A stretch of DNA of 64,000 nucleotides from Candidatus Nyctobacter psychrophilus (GCA_014305025.1 JACRTY010000005.1:1-64000); one strand, 5' to 3'. Shown: positions 8,608-17,868, counted from the first letter of the stretch. Program-made: numbers and translations. The notes: generated from the letters alone by a model not told the origin.

Positions 8608-10385
8608 TTGTGGCGACCGCTGGCGCTCGCCGCCATCGGGTGCGCGCTCGTCCTCATTGTCGGCGACCTGTTTCACCTGTCGTCCGGCTCGACGCTCGGG
8701 ATGGCGACGACCCCTCTTGGTGGAGGACGATATCTCGTCAACGGTGTCGACAGGGATTCCGCCGCGGCCCGTGCCGGCATCGCGGCCGGTGACCGGATTT
8801 CACTGGTAAACGATCGTTTTTCCGACCGGGAGATCCTATTTTTCCCCGCTACGGCACCGGATACCATCGTTCGGTTAAAAGTGGAATCACAGAACGGGTC
8901 TCGAGCGGCGTTGTTGCGCACGTTCCTGCAGCCGGCTTCGAACCGAGACGTGCTTGCAGCCTACGTCCTCGGGGCCCTGTTTCAGTTCATTCGTATCGTT
9001 TTTGTCGTCGTGGCCGCTCTGATCGTATTTCGACGACCCCAACGCGCCGATGCGCGCGCCCTCGCAGCGTTCCTGATCAGCACTATCTTTGTGGTGGCGC
9101 GCTGGCCCTGGTACAGCGCGACGCTTGCGGGGGTCCTCGACATACTACGTTCGGCGACCGTCGTCTATGGGCTGATGCAGGCGCTGCGTTTCGCGACGAT
9201 CTTCCCGGCGCCGAGCACGCGTGGCATTCGCCGCTTGTTCGAGCACGCAAATCCGTACGCAACCGCTGTGGCGCTGGCGATCGCCGTGTATGCGCCGCTT
9301 ACGACCATCGCTTTGGACGTGGCCTGGTCGCAAGTAACGAACATCGTTTCCGCCCTTTCGATTGTGCTCATCATTTACGTCGTGGCCGGATTAGCCAGCG
9401 GGTTCTTGACCGGCGCGCGAGAGGCACTGCCGGCCGATCGTCAACGGCTTCGTTGGATCGCGTTCTCCATCGGTATCGGTCTGGGCGGCCTATTCGTCGC
9501 GGTCGCACTGCAACAGTTGGGCGCTTCAGAGTTCCTGAAAGCGCCGTTCGTTCTTATCATTGCAGCGATTCCGCTGGGAACCGGATACGCGATTCTCCGG
9601 CACCGCATGCTCGACATCGGTTTCGTCGTCAATCGGGCGCTTGTCTTCGGAATCATCTCCGCGCTCGTCGTCGCGGCGTTCAGTCTGCTAGAGTTTTTGC
9701 TCGGCAAATATTTTACATCTCTGGGACACGTGCAGAGCGCGTTGCTCGAAGCGGTACTCGCACTGGGAATCGGCATTTCTCTGAGCCGTATCCACCAACG
9801 GGTCGACCACGCCGTCGACACGGTCTTCTTTCGCGAACGGCATCGCGCGGAGGCGGCGCTGCGTCGCCTTGCACACGAAGCGCCGAACATCTCCGACCCG
9901 AGCGTGCTCGCGCAACGCCTCGTAGCCGGTGTCTCACGGCACGCGGCCGTTCGGAATGCAGCGCTGTATTTGCAAGGCGAGGGCCGTGACTACGCGTTAA
10001 GGCTTAGTTCCGCGGAGGCCGCTGCCATTTCACTCGAACACGATGACCTGTCGTCGTCAGGCTGCGCACGTTTGCCGAACCGGTCGATCTGGAAGATCTC
10101 ACAACGGAGACGGAGGCCGGTGCGCTGACACACGGATATGCGTTTCCGATGATCGCACGCGGTCAGCTCGTGGGCGTTCTGGCGTGCGGACCGAAGCAGG
10201 ACGGTGAAACGCCGGCGCCCGACGAACGCGCCGTTCTCGCCACCCTCGCCCAGGCGGCGGGCATTGCGTTTGACACGCTGAGAACGAACGCGTTGCGCTC
10301 TGCCGTAGACCGGGCTCTCGAACAGGACGACCTCGGCGTGCTACGTCGCGCGCAAGCGGCCTTCCAGCGGTCGCCTGCGCCATGA
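8608..10385 (+). CDS. PDZ-multi-TM-GAF membrane sensor, interrupted by a frameshift
   Basis: A membrane protein with an N-terminal anchor, then a periplasmic PDZ-like module (YLVNGVDRDSAAARAGIAAGDRI). About eight transmembrane helices follow (for example FQFIRIVFVVVAALIVF, ATAVALAIAVYAPLTTIAL and VFGIISALVVAAFSLLEFLL), then a cytoplasmic GAF-like domain. The first frame ends at 10128 in implausible basic sequence. The correct continuation (RLRTFAEPVDLEDLTTETE, then FPMIARGQLVGVLACG) is in another frame ending at 10385. The break lies between 10044 and 10058, so a one-base change or assembly error restores about 590 residues. No kinase, GGDEF or other output domain follows. The start is a TTG at 8608. 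Confidence 0.7.
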
Positions 10386-10442
10386 GTGGCACACCGCGCC
10401 TTCATCGTGAGAGAACTATGAGCTGACGGGTACGAACCGGGC

Positions 10443-11021
10443 ATGGTTACGTCGCTTACCAACCCACTCGGCCTTGCCCGCATCACCTCGCATTGGTGGG
10501 TGCCGCTGTTGCGCGGCGTCGTGGCGGTCATTTTCGGGGTCGTGATCTTGCTGTATCCGATCTCGTCCATATTCGTGCTCGTCGTGCTGTTCGGCGCGTT
10601 CATGTTCGTCGACGGCATCCTCAACGTCGTCACGGCGTTGCGCTTCGCGCACCCCGACACCGGGCACTGGTGGGCGATCCTCGTCCAGGGCATCGTCGGC
10701 ATCGCAATTGGACTGATCACGTTTTTCTTACCGGGTCTCACGGCCATCACCCTCGGCTTCTTGGTCGGCATCTGGGCGATCATCACCGGCGTCCTCGAGG
10801 TCGTCGCGGCGTTTCGGCTTCGCCGCGACGTGTCGGGCGAAATCTTTCTGTTCATCGCCGGCGTGCTTTCGTTCATCGTCGGGATTTGGCTCGTCGCGTT
10901 CCCGGTCGCAGCGCTGGTTGCGCTCGTGTACCTACTTGCGATCTACGCGATCGTCGGCGGCATCGCACTGATCGTGCTCGCGTTTCGACTGCGAGCACAC
11001 GGCGCTTTGGCACCCACCTAA
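10443..11021 (+). CDS. HdeD/DUF308-family membrane protein
   Basis: A 192-residue protein made of six hydrophobic helices in three similar pairs: PLLRGVVAVIFGVVILLYP, then VVLFGAFMFVDGILNVV; WWAILVQGIVGIAIGLITFF, then LGFLVGIWAIITGVLEVV; FIAGVLSFIVGIWLVAF, then ALVYLLAIYAIVGGIAL. The repeated LRGVxxIxxGxxxxxxP pattern is that of HdeD/DUF308 proteins, known in enterobacteria for acid resistance. The role here is not shown. It has its own start ATG at 10443. Confidence 0.88.
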   Translation: MVTSLTNPLGLARITSHWWVPLLRGVVAVIFGVVILLYPISSIFVLVVLFGAFMFVDGILNVVTALRFAHPDTGHWWAILVQGIVGIAIGLITFFLPGLTAITLGFLVGIWAIITGVLEVVAAFRLRRDVSGEIFLFIAGVLSFIVGIWLVAFPVAALVALVYLLAIYAIVGGIALIVLAFRLRAHGALAPT

Positions 11022-11114
11022 GACAACGTCGCCCGCGCTCCTTTTCTTGCCGGTAGGGCACACCCCAATGCCTGCGGCAGGTAGCAGCCCGCCGTAACCA
11101 CAAGAACCACATGC

Positions 11115-11399
11115 ATGGTGCGACGAACGGCCGGCGTGCGAGAAGCAAAGTCCCGCTTGAGCGAACTCCTTCGCGACGTAAAACGCGGGCGCGAGTGGGT
11201 GATCACGGAGCGGGGAAAGCCAGTCGCGCGGCTCATTCCTGCTTCAAAAGGACCTCTCACGCTCGATGACCGGCTGCGGCGACTCGAGCAAGAAGGACTG
11301 ATTGAGCCCCTATCCGGCGTGAGCATCGAGTTGCCCCCGCTCCCTGCGGTGCCGTCCGGTATTGCTCAGCGTATGCTTCAAGAAGATCGCGACGGCTAA
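11115..11399 (+). CDS. Phd/YefM-family antitoxin
   Basis: A 94-residue antitoxin opening with VREAKSRLSELLRDVKRGRE and the signature WVITERGKPVARLIPASK, then an acidic, toxin-wrapping C terminus. It is 14 bases upstream of a PIN-domain gene. An ATG four bases earlier (11111) is out of frame. It resembles the antitoxin at 6887 in the signature block only, so the two pairs are not recent copies. Confidence 0.88.
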   Translation: MVRRTAGVREAKSRLSELLRDVKRGREWVITERGKPVARLIPASKGPLTLDDRLRRLEQEGLIEPLSGVSIELPPLPAVPSGIAQRMLQEDRDG

Positions 11400-11413
11400 T
11401 CACGCCTCCCGAC

Positions 11414-11836
11414 TTGCCCACACCAGTCCGTGCGGTCACGTATTGGGACGCTTCGGCGCTCTTATCCGCATTGCTCCCGGACGATAACAGCGACGAAGCG
11501 CGGAAGCACGCTGAAGCGAGCGACGTGCGTTTTTACTCATCGCTTGCATGGGCCGAGACGCTCGCCGTCATGGCCCGAATGGAACGCCAAGGCACCCTCA
11601 CTCCCGAGGGCAGCAACGCGGCGTACGCAGCGCTGACAAGCGACCGTTGGCGCCCGACGACGATTTCACCACGCTGGGACACCGTGCGTCGCCTCGGCCG
11701 CTCCTGGCCTCTGCGTGGGGCGGACCTCTGGCATCTCGCCGCCGCTAAACGCCTTCAGGAAGAACTACCGACGTTGCGCCTCCTGTCGTTCGATCGCCGT
11801 TTGTTATCGGCGGCGCACGGCGAAGGCTTGGCATAG
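11414..11836 (+). CDS. PIN-domain ribonuclease toxin
   Basis: A 140-residue PIN protein: Asp in AVTYWDASALLSALLP, Glu in SSLAWAETLAVMARM, Asp in PLRGADLWHLAAAKRL, then LRLLSFDRRLLSAAHGEGL. The order and spacing of the acidic residues are those of VapC-like nucleases. The start is a TTG at 11414; a GTG at 11432 is the alternative. The stop is two bases before the UbiD start, so this toxin-antitoxin pair sits directly in front of the quinone operon and may be co-transcribed with it. Confidence 0.87.
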   Translation: MPTPVRAVTYWDASALLSALLPDDNSDEARKHAEASDVRFYSSLAWAETLAVMARMERQGTLTPEGSNAAYAALTSDRWRPTTISPRWDTVRRLGRSWPLRGADLWHLAAAKRLQEELPTLRLLSFDRRLLSAAHGEGLA

Positions 11837-11837
11837 C

Positions 11838-13406
11838 GTGGCCTTCGATTCGCTTAGGGAATTTGTCGGGGCGCTGCGGCGAGCGGGCGAACTTATCGAG
11901 ATACGGGCGCGGGTCAGCCCGCGGCTAGAAATCGCGGAGATCAGCGATCGTGTCGTAAAAGCGGGCGGCCCAGCGTTGCTGTTCACCAACGTTGAAGGCT
12001 CGGCGTATCCCGTGCTCCTGAATCAGTTCGGCACCGAGAAACGGATGGCGCTTGCGTTCGGAGCGGCCAATCTCGAAGAAGTCGCCCGACGCGTGCGCAA
12101 CGCGGTCCGCCTCAACGTCCCCTCTACCGTCAATGGTAAGGTCGCGAAGTTATTTTCCATCGGTTCTGCCGCGTTCGCCGTCCCCCGTACCGTGAAGAGG
12201 GCGGCATGCCAGGAAATCGTCGAGTCCGACGTCGATCTCATGAAACTGCCCGTGCTGACGACGTGGCCGCTCGATGCCGGACCGTTCATCACGCTGCCGC
12301 TCGTCTTCACCAAAGATCCCGAAAGCGGACAGCAGAACGTCGGCATGTACCGGCTGCAACGCTACGATGCGACGACGACCGGCATGCATTGGCAAAAACA
12401 TAAACAGGGTCGCGCCCATGCGGCCAAATGGGGCCGCCGCGTTCCGGTTGCGGTCGCAATCGGCGCCGATCCCGCGATCACCTATGCGGCGACCGCGCCG
12501 TTGCCGCCGATCGTCGACGAAATTGCGCTCGCAGGATTCTTGCGCGGGCGCAATGTGCGCATGGTGTGCTGCAAGACGATCGATTTGAAGGTTCCGGCGG
12601 ACGCCGAGTTCATTCTGGAAGGTTACGTCGACAACGACGACCTGCGCGTCGAAGGGCCCTTCGGCGACCATACGGGCGTGTACAGCCTGGCCGACGAGTA
12701 CCCGACCTTTCACGTGCAGTGCATCACGCGCCGGCGGGAACCCATCTATGCGGCGACCGTCGTGGGCAAACCGCCGATGGAAGACGCGTGGCTCGGCAAG
12801 GCGACGGAACGACTCTTCTTGCCGCTCTTGCAGATGGTCGTGCCCGAGATCGTCGATTACAATTTGCCGGTCGAGGGTGGCTTTCATAATCTGTGCATCG
12901 TGTCGGTCAAGAAGTCGTATCCCGGGCAAGCCAAAAAGGTAATGAATGCGCTCTGGGGGCTCGGCCACATGCTGATGCTGACGCGCACCTTGCTCGTGGT
13001 CGATGACGACGTCGACGTGCACGACGTGCGCGCGGTGGCGTGGTTCACGCTCAACAACGTCGATCCGTCGCGCGATCTGGTCGTGATGCCGGGTCCGGTC
13101 GACGATCTCGATCACAGCGGTTCGCATCTCGTCTCACTCGGACATAAGCTCGGCATCGATGCGACCCGGAAGCGCGCTGATGAAGGTTACGAGCGCACGT
13201 GGCCCCCGGAAATCATCATGGACGCGCAGACGCGCGCGCTGGTCACCCGGCGGTGGAACGAGTACGGGCTCTCCCGTATGGCCACACGCGCCGACGCGTG
13301 GTCGGGCCAGGGCGAGCGCGCACTGGCGCGGCTGCTCGGTTCCGTTGCGGAAAACAGCGCAGGAAGCCGCACGCCCACGGTGCGGTCGGGCAACGATGAG
13401 CGTTAG
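11838..13406 (+). CDS. ubiD: UbiD-family prenylated-FMN decarboxylase
   Basis: A 522-residue UbiD-type decarboxylase, which uses prenylated FMN to remove a carboxylate from aromatic acids. It matches the family across its length: SLREFVGALRRAGELIEI at the start, ALLFTNVEGS, GMYRLQRYD, the cofactor and catalytic region EGPFGDHTGVYSLADEYP, and LVSLGHKLGIDATRK near the end. Paired with the UbiA-type gene it most likely acts in menaquinone synthesis (the futalosine route uses a UbiD/UbiA pair), but a UbiX partner is not visible. The start is the GTG at 11838; the 41 upstream codons overlap the PIN gene and are not UbiD-like. Confidence 0.92.
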   Translation: MAFDSLREFVGALRRAGELIEIRARVSPRLEIAEISDRVVKAGGPALLFTNVEGSAYPVLLNQFGTEKRMALAFGAANLEEVARRVRNAVRLNVPSTVNGKVAKLFSIGSAAFAVPRTVKRAACQEIVESDVDLMKLPVLTTWPLDAGPFITLPLVFTKDPESGQQNVGMYRLQRYDATTTGMHWQKHKQGRAHAAKWGRRVPVAVAIGADPAITYAATAPLPPIVDEIALAGFLRGRNVRMVCCKTIDLKVPADAEFILEGYVDNDDLRVEGPFGDHTGVYSLADEYPTFHVQCITRRREPIYAATVVGKPPMEDAWLGKATERLFLPLLQMVVPEIVDYNLPVEGGFHNLCIVSVKKSYPGQAKKVMNALWGLGHMLMLTRTLLVVDDDVDVHDVRAVAWFTLNNVDPSRDLVVMPGPVDDLDHSGSHLVSLGHKLGIDATRKRADEGYERTWPPEIIMDAQTRALVTRRWNEYGLSRMATRADAWSGQGERALARLLGSVAENSAGSRTPTVRSGNDER

Positions 13407-14277
13407 CCGCGCGCGCTCGTCCGCCGCCCTGCTCGCGCTCGTGCTGCGCGAGATTCGCGTCGCGCACACGCTGTTCGCGCTGCCGTTCGCGTACGCCGGT
13501 GCGGTGCTGGCGGCGCGCGGCCTGCCCACCGTCTACCAAACCGTCTGGATAACGGTGGCCGTGCTGGGGGCCCGCACCGCAGCGATGGCGGCCAATCGCT
13601 ATTTCGACCGCGACATCGATGCCCGCAATCCGCGCACGGCCAGACGCGCGCTGGCCAACGGCTCCCTGGCACCCGCTACCATGCTCATTACCACGGTACT
13701 CGGTCTCGCAGTGCTCGTCATCGCCGCCGCCGCGCTCAACCCGCTGTGCGTGCGGTTGTTGCCACTGGCGGCCTTGGGCATCGTCGCCTATCCCTTTTGC
13801 AAACGCTACACGTGGGGCGTCCACTTCGTGCTCGGCGCGGTCGACGGATTGGCGCCGCTGGGCGCTTACATCGCCGTCAGCGGAACGGTTGCGTGGCCGG
13901 CGGCTCTCATGTTTGTGGCGGTGACCGTGTGGGTCGCGGGCTTCGACATCATCTATGCGCTGATGGACCGCGAGGTGGACGTGGCGCAGAATCTGCGTTC
14001 CATTCCCGCGCGCTTCGGCGTCCGCAGCGGCCGCGTGATGCCGCTCGCGTTGCACCTACTCATGGCGGCGCTGCTCGCCGGCGCAGGCGTGCTGAGCGCG
14101 GTCGGTCCGCTTTACTACGCAGGCGTTTGCGCTGCACTGGGCCTGACCCTCTACGAAAATCGGCTGTTCGCTTCGGCAAAGAACCTCTTCGTGCTCAACG
14201 AAGACGTCTTCGTGGCAAATATGGTCTTTTCGATCGCCTTCATGGTGACGACGTACGGTGGTTTCGCATGGCGCTGA
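13396..14277 (+). CDS. ubiA: UbiA-family membrane prenyltransferase
   Basis: A 293-residue integral membrane prenyltransferase with about eight helices. Both metal-pyrophosphate motifs are present: ANRYFDRDIDARNPRTARRA (NxxxDxxxD) and YALMDREVDVAQNLRSIPAR (DxxxDxxxD). It would attach a polyprenyl chain to an aromatic ring precursor, consistent with the UbiD gene it overlaps by 11 bases. The start ATG at 13396 lies inside ubiD. Length and motif spacing are typical of the UbiA-like enzymes found in menaquinone pathways. Confidence 0.93.
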   Translation: MSVSRARSSAALLALVLREIRVAHTLFALPFAYAGAVLAARGLPTVYQTVWITVAVLGARTAAMAANRYFDRDIDARNPRTARRALANGSLAPATMLITTVLGLAVLVIAAAALNPLCVRLLPLAALGIVAYPFCKRYTWGVHFVLGAVDGLAPLGAYIAVSGTVAWPAALMFVAVTVWVAGFDIIYALMDREVDVAQNLRSIPARFGVRSGRVMPLALHLLMAALLAGAGVLSAVGPLYYAGVCAALGLTLYENRLFASAKNLFVLNEDVFVANMVFSIAFMVTTYGGFAWR

Positions 14278-15443
14278 CGCGACGCGAACTCCTCGCGTCC
14301 GCGGGCGCACTGCTCGGCGCAGCAGCGTCGACCCGCCCGGCGCTCGCCGTGTACGGCGATACGCCGCTCGGCGGTACGATCACCCTCGGCGTCGTCGCGC
14401 CGTTCACCGGCGACGAAACGCGCTTAGGCGAACAGATCGGCAACGGCGTGCGCGCGGCGATCGACGACACCAACGCGCGGCGCGGCGCGCTCGATCGTCT
14501 CTACGCAATGCGCACCTTCGACGATCAAAATCTGCTCGCGTCCGGCTTGGTGAACGCCGAATTCGCCTGTGACGATCCGACGATCGTTGCCGTCATCGGC
14601 CACCTGAGCGGACGGATCACCGAAGCCGCGCTGCAGACGTACGTCAACAATAAAATGCCCGTGATCTGTCCGGCCTCGACGTACGACCGGCTCACGGCGC
14701 ACGGCTACGGCAACATCGTCCGGCTCGCCACCAAAGATTCCGTTGAGGGACGCTTGGCGGCGCACTACGTGCGCGACACGGTGAAACCCAAGGCCGCCGT
14801 CGTGCTGACGCAGGACGGCGACTACGGGCCCGACGTCGCCGACGGTTTTCAAGAAGAGATGCTCGGCGACAAGATCAAGTCGACCGAATTACAGTTCGCG
14901 TGGGAGAAGCCGAACTTCGCCGCGGTGGCGAAACGGACGCTTGAGGCAGCGCCGGACGTCATCTTCCTGGCGGGCTTGACGAAGGACATGGGCCCGATCG
15001 TGCCGCTGCTGCGCGCCGGGGGTTATGCCGGACCGTTGTTCGGCTCGCAAGGTTTCTTCGATGCGCAGACGATCGACAAGTACGGTCCAAACGTCAACGG
15101 CTTGACGATCTCGACGTCGATGCCACCGCTGACCTTAGCCCCCGGGGCGTTTCGCATCAAAAACGACTTCGAGCGCAAGTACGGCCCGATGACGCCCATC
15201 TCGACGTTCTCCTACGCCGCCGCGCAGATCGTGATCGAGATCGTCCGGCGGACGGGTGCGAACGACCGGCTTGCGGTCGAACGCGCGCTCAACACGACCT
15301 CGACGTATGATACCGTGATCGGGCCGATCACGTTCGCCAACAACGGCGACCCGCAGAACCCGAACGTCTACTTCTACAGGGTCACGAACGGTGCATGGAA
15401 ATACGTCGGGTCTGCGTATCCGAGCAGTTACGTCGTGAAGTGA
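14268..15443 (+). CDS. Type I periplasmic binding protein (LivJ/LivK-like)
   Basis: A 391-residue exported ligand-binding protein. The N terminus LTRRELLASAGALLGAAAS has a twin-arginine-like signal, cut after RPALA. The mature part opens with ITLGVVAPFTGDETRLGEQI, then VIGHLSGRITEAALQ, PVICPASTYDRLT and AAVVLTQDGDYGPDVADGF, all typical of branched-chain amino acid/amide receptors. It overlaps ubiA by ten bases, so it is co-expressed with the quinone genes. No permease or ATPase of the Liv type follows. The minus-strand ABC genes next door are of a different class and regulated separately. Confidence 0.88.
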   Translation: MALTRRELLASAGALLGAAASTRPALAVYGDTPLGGTITLGVVAPFTGDETRLGEQIGNGVRAAIDDTNARRGALDRLYAMRTFDDQNLLASGLVNAEFACDDPTIVAVIGHLSGRITEAALQTYVNNKMPVICPASTYDRLTAHGYGNIVRLATKDSVEGRLAAHYVRDTVKPKAAVVLTQDGDYGPDVADGFQEEMLGDKIKSTELQFAWEKPNFAAVAKRTLEAAPDVIFLAGLTKDMGPIVPLLRAGGYAGPLFGSQGFFDAQTIDKYGPNVNGLTISTSMPPLTLAPGAFRIKNDFERKYGPMTPISTFSYAAAQIVIEIVRRTGANDRLAVERALNTTSTYDTVIGPITFANNGDPQNPNVYFYRVTNGAWKYVGSAYPSSYVVK

Positions 15444-15543
15444 CCGGCTCGGGCGCATCGTCGACGTCGTCTTCGAGCGCGAAGGAGACGCGCAGGCGCC
15501 AGGCGCCGAGCACAATGGAGAAATTCGATCCGAGATAACGCAT
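15382..15543 (-). CDS. Small ORF (53 aa) at the end of the GntR-ABC operon
   Basis: Three bases after the permease stop, an ATG at 15543 is preceded by GGAGGT at good spacing; the ribosome site overlaps the permease stop. It encodes 53 residues starting MRYLGSNFSIVLGAWRLRVS and then an acidic run (LEDDVDDAPEPV). The last 62 bases run antisense through the end of the binding-protein gene. No family is recognised. The ribosome site and position favour translation, but the overlap argues for caution. Confidence 0.35.
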   Translation of the reverse strand: MRYLGSNFSIVLGAWRLRVSFALEDDVDDAPEPVTSRRNCSDTQTRRISMHRS

Positions 15544-15546
15544 CGG

Positions 15547-16377
15547 TTAGACCTCCACGCGGTTCCAGTTGATAACGGCAATCGCACAAGCGGCGATGCC
15601 CAGACCCCATGCGAGCGCTACTACTCCGAACGTCGCGAGGGCCGGTGTCCACGTAAAGGCCCATCGGCTGTTGTTGACGCCGAGATAGCGAAGGGGATCG
15701 AGGAGCCACAGCACACCCGCGGCTGCGTTGAGTTGCGGCAGCGGCGTTTGTGTCAGCGACGGAACGATCACGAACGCGATCCAGAGCGCGGCAACGATGC
15801 CGCCGGGTCCTCCTTGCGTCCACGCCGTCGACGCCTGCATCCAACCGTACAACAAAAGGATCCCGCCGAGCGCGACGATGACGGTCGGCGTCGGCGGGAC
15901 GATCCGTCCCAGTGAGCCGACGACCGCGAACGGAATCAGGGCGAGGACGGTTGCGATGAGGTACATCGCGCCGATAGACGCCAGATCGACGGCGAAGAAC
16001 TTCAGCGCCAAGCGTGTCCTGGAGAGCGGCTTCGTAAACGCGAGGTGGAGCGACTGCGCCTGCGCATGCAAGCTCGTGTACACGCCGATGCTGAAAATGA
16101 AAGCAATCAACGTTCCGAAACCAAGAAACGCATCGAGCGGGGTTGTGGTGCCGCGAAGCTGATCGTGCACGAAGACAGCCAAGGGTATGCTATGCGATGT
16201 GTCGCTTCCCGAGGCCCAGCCGATCGCTCGGCAACCATGCATGACGCCGGCCGCGTCGATCTTTGCATAACAGTGACCGGATTGCAGCAGCACGATGACG
16301 AGCAAGTCCAGCGCCGCCAGTACCGCCGCAAAGATCGCCAGCCGCTTACGGGCGCGCAGCCATTCAACGTAGATCAC
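15547..16377 (-). CDS. ABC transporter permease (ABC-2 type)
   Basis: A 276-residue membrane protein with six predicted helices: LAIFAAVLAALDLLVIVLLQ, LDAFLGFGTLIAFIFSIGVY, VDLASIGAMYLIATVLALIP, VALGGILLLYGWMQA, IVAALWIAFVIVPSL and LATFGVVALAWGLGIAACAI. LAFTKPLSRTRLALKFFAVD after the second helix is the short amphipathic segment typical of ABC-2 exporters. Its ATG overlaps the ATPase stop by four bases, so the two proteins are made together. The transported substrate is unknown. Confidence 0.85.
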   Translation of the reverse strand: MIYVEWLRARKRLAIFAAVLAALDLLVIVLLQSGHCYAKIDAAGVMHGCRAIGWASGSDTSHSIPLAVFVHDQLRGTTTPLDAFLGFGTLIAFIFSIGVYTSLHAQAQSLHLAFTKPLSRTRLALKFFAVDLASIGAMYLIATVLALIPFAVVGSLGRIVPPTPTVIVALGGILLLYGWMQASTAWTQGGPGGIVAALWIAFVIVPSLTQTPLPQLNAAAGVLWLLDPLRYLGVNNSRWAFTWTPALATFGVVALAWGLGIAACAIAVINWNRVEV

Positions 16378-17279
16378 GATTCCACTCCGATCGGCGGTGC
16401 AGCGCCGTCCTCACCGACGGCGCCGAGAAAGATGTCTTCGAGCGTCAGGTCGACGACGTCGAGTGAACGCGGCTGCAGCGCGGCGACCCTGCCCGCGATG
16501 CGCTCGCTCTCGCCGTCGGTGTAGAGGCGCACGATGCGGCCGCCACGCTCGATGCGGCGCACGTTCGGATCGTGGGCGAGTTCCGGCATCTCGGGCACCA
16601 GCGCATCGAACGCAGCGATGACGATTTTCTCATCGCCCTTGAGCGTGTCGATGTCGCCCGCCAGTACGAGTTTGCCCTCGCGCAACACGGCGATCCGATC
16701 GGCGGCGCGTTCAACTTGTCCGATCTGATGCGATGAGAACAAGACACCCGCTCCGCCCGCCGCCGCGTCGATGATCAAATCCAGCACGGTCCGTTGGAAG
16801 ATCGGATCCAAACCGCTGGCCGGCTCGTCGAGCACGAGCACGCGCGGACGGATCGCGAAGGCAAGCACCAGCGCCAGCGCGGTATGCTGGCCTTTGGACA
16901 GCCGCCGCACGAGCTTCTTCGGCGGCAGCTTGAAAGTCGCAAGTAGTTCCCGAGCCCGCGCAGCATCGTACTTGCGATACGCGCGCCGCGCCATCTCGAG
17001 ATGCTGCTCGACGGTCATCCATTCGTAGAGCGCACTCTTTTCCGGCACGTACGCCAGATAGTCGAACGTACCGGGCTGCAGCGGAGCGCCTTCGATGGTG
17101 ACGCTGCCCGACGTCGCCCGCGCAAGGCCGAGCAGGCACTTGAACGTCGTCGACTTGCCCGAGCCGTTGGGGCCAAGCAAACCGCACACGCTCGCGGGCT
17201 CGACGTCGACCGAGAGGTCGTCCACGGCCGTGAACGAGCCGTAGCGTTTGGTAAGGTGCTTAATCGAAAGCGCGGTCAC
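16374..17279 (-). CDS. ABC transporter ATP-binding protein
   Basis: A 301-residue ATPase. Walker A is GPNGSGKST (residues 36-44), the signature is RLSKGQHTALALVLA, Walker B is VLVLDEPASGLDP, the H-loop is SSHQ, and a C-terminal extension follows. It energises the adjacent permease. The signature has SKGQ rather than SGGQ, which is common in this subfamily. The stop overlaps the permease start, and the start overlaps the GntR stop (four bases each), making a tight operon. Confidence 0.93.
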   Translation of the reverse strand: MTALSIKHLTKRYGSFTAVDDLSVDVEPASVCGLLGPNGSGKSTTFKCLLGLARATSGSVTIEGAPLQPGTFDYLAYVPEKSALYEWMTVEQHLEMARRAYRKYDAARARELLATFKLPPKKLVRRLSKGQHTALALVLAFAIRPRVLVLDEPASGLDPIFQRTVLDLIIDAAAGGAGVLFSSHQIGQVERAADRIAVLREGKLVLAGDIDTLKGDEKIVIAAFDALVPEMPELAHDPNVRRIERGGRIVRLYTDGESERIAGRVAALQPRSLDVVDLTLEDIFLGAVGEDGAAPPIGVES

Positions 17280-17686
17280 GCTCGCTCCTGTTCGTCGTGC
17301 GGAAACCAGTGGTCCAGCGCGCGCTCGATGAGCGCGGTGACGGTTCGCCGGTCGAGGCCGAAGCTGCGCGCCGCGCGCAGGGCATCGGCAAGTTCCTTTT
17401 CGGCGGCGTCGTGCGCCGCGCGCCGCGAATCCGTCTGTGCGTTGCCGGCCGGGACGAATGAGCCGCGTCCGGGACTCGTTTCGATGACGTGTTCGCGTTC
17501 GAGGTCGCGGTAAGCGCGGGCAATCGTATTGGGATTGACCGTCAGACCCAGGGCCAGCGATTTGACCGTCGGCAACTGCTCGCCGGGCGCAAGCGTTCCC
17601 AGAGCGATCGCCCGCTTCACCTGCTCGATGACTTGCAGGTAGATGGGGACCCCGCTACGGGGATCGACGCGGAACATCGTGGACAC
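17276..17686 (-). CDS. GntR-family (YtrA-type) transcriptional regulator
   Basis: A 136-residue regulator with a GntR winged helix at the N terminus: VPIYLQVIEQVKRAIALGTL, PGEQLPTVKSLALGLTVNPN and TIARAYRDLEREHVIETSPG. Only a short helical C-terminal part follows, the hallmark of the YtrA subfamily, whose members usually repress their own ABC-transporter operon. It is the first of three overlapping genes (regulator, ATPase, permease). The palindromic element at 17891-17935 is its likely operator. Confidence 0.92.
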   Translation of the reverse strand: MSTMFRVDPRSGVPIYLQVIEQVKRAIALGTLAPGEQLPTVKSLALGLTVNPNTIARAYRDLEREHVIETSPGRGSFVPAGNAQTDSRRAAHDAAEKELADALRAARSFGLDRRTVTALIERALDHWFPHDEQERA

Positions 17687-17733
17687 GTCGCTCGGTCGTT
17701 CGCCGGCGCTTCGTCGCTGCGGGCTTGCCGGCT

Positions 17734-17868
17734 TTAGAGCCGGACGCCCCAGCCGTTGAACAGGCGCTCGGGCGTGCGTGGCGCGGGGATGACGGTCGGA
17801 CGGTGGATGGTGAGGTCGGCGCTATCGAGGTGGGGGTTCGTGCTGGGATTGCGATACGGGCGGTTCAT
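17734..17868 (-). CDS. Leader small ORF (44 aa) of the GntR-ABC operon
   Basis: The ATG at 17868 has AGGAG six bases upstream and is about 40 bases after the predicted promoter. It encodes 44 residues starting MNRPYRNPSTNPHLDSADLT and ending GWGVRL. The sequence is polar and Pro/Asn/Arg-rich with no membrane segment. A CCGGCT-CTAA-AGCCGG hairpin includes its stop codon, 48 bases before the GntR start. It may be a real small protein or a leader peptide that couples translation to the regulator. No family is recognised. Confidence 0.5.
   Translation of the reverse strand: MNRPYRNPSTNPHLDSADLTIHRPTVIPAPRTPERLFNGWGVRL

Noticed and set aside
9441-9890. Long minus-strand frame inside the PDZ-7TM gene
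   Set aside because: Serine/arginine-rich antisense shadow of a strong membrane-protein reading frame.
12150-13127. 325-codon minus-strand frame inside ubiD
   Set aside because: The UbiD reading has all family blocks; the antisense frame is His/Arg-rich with no pattern.
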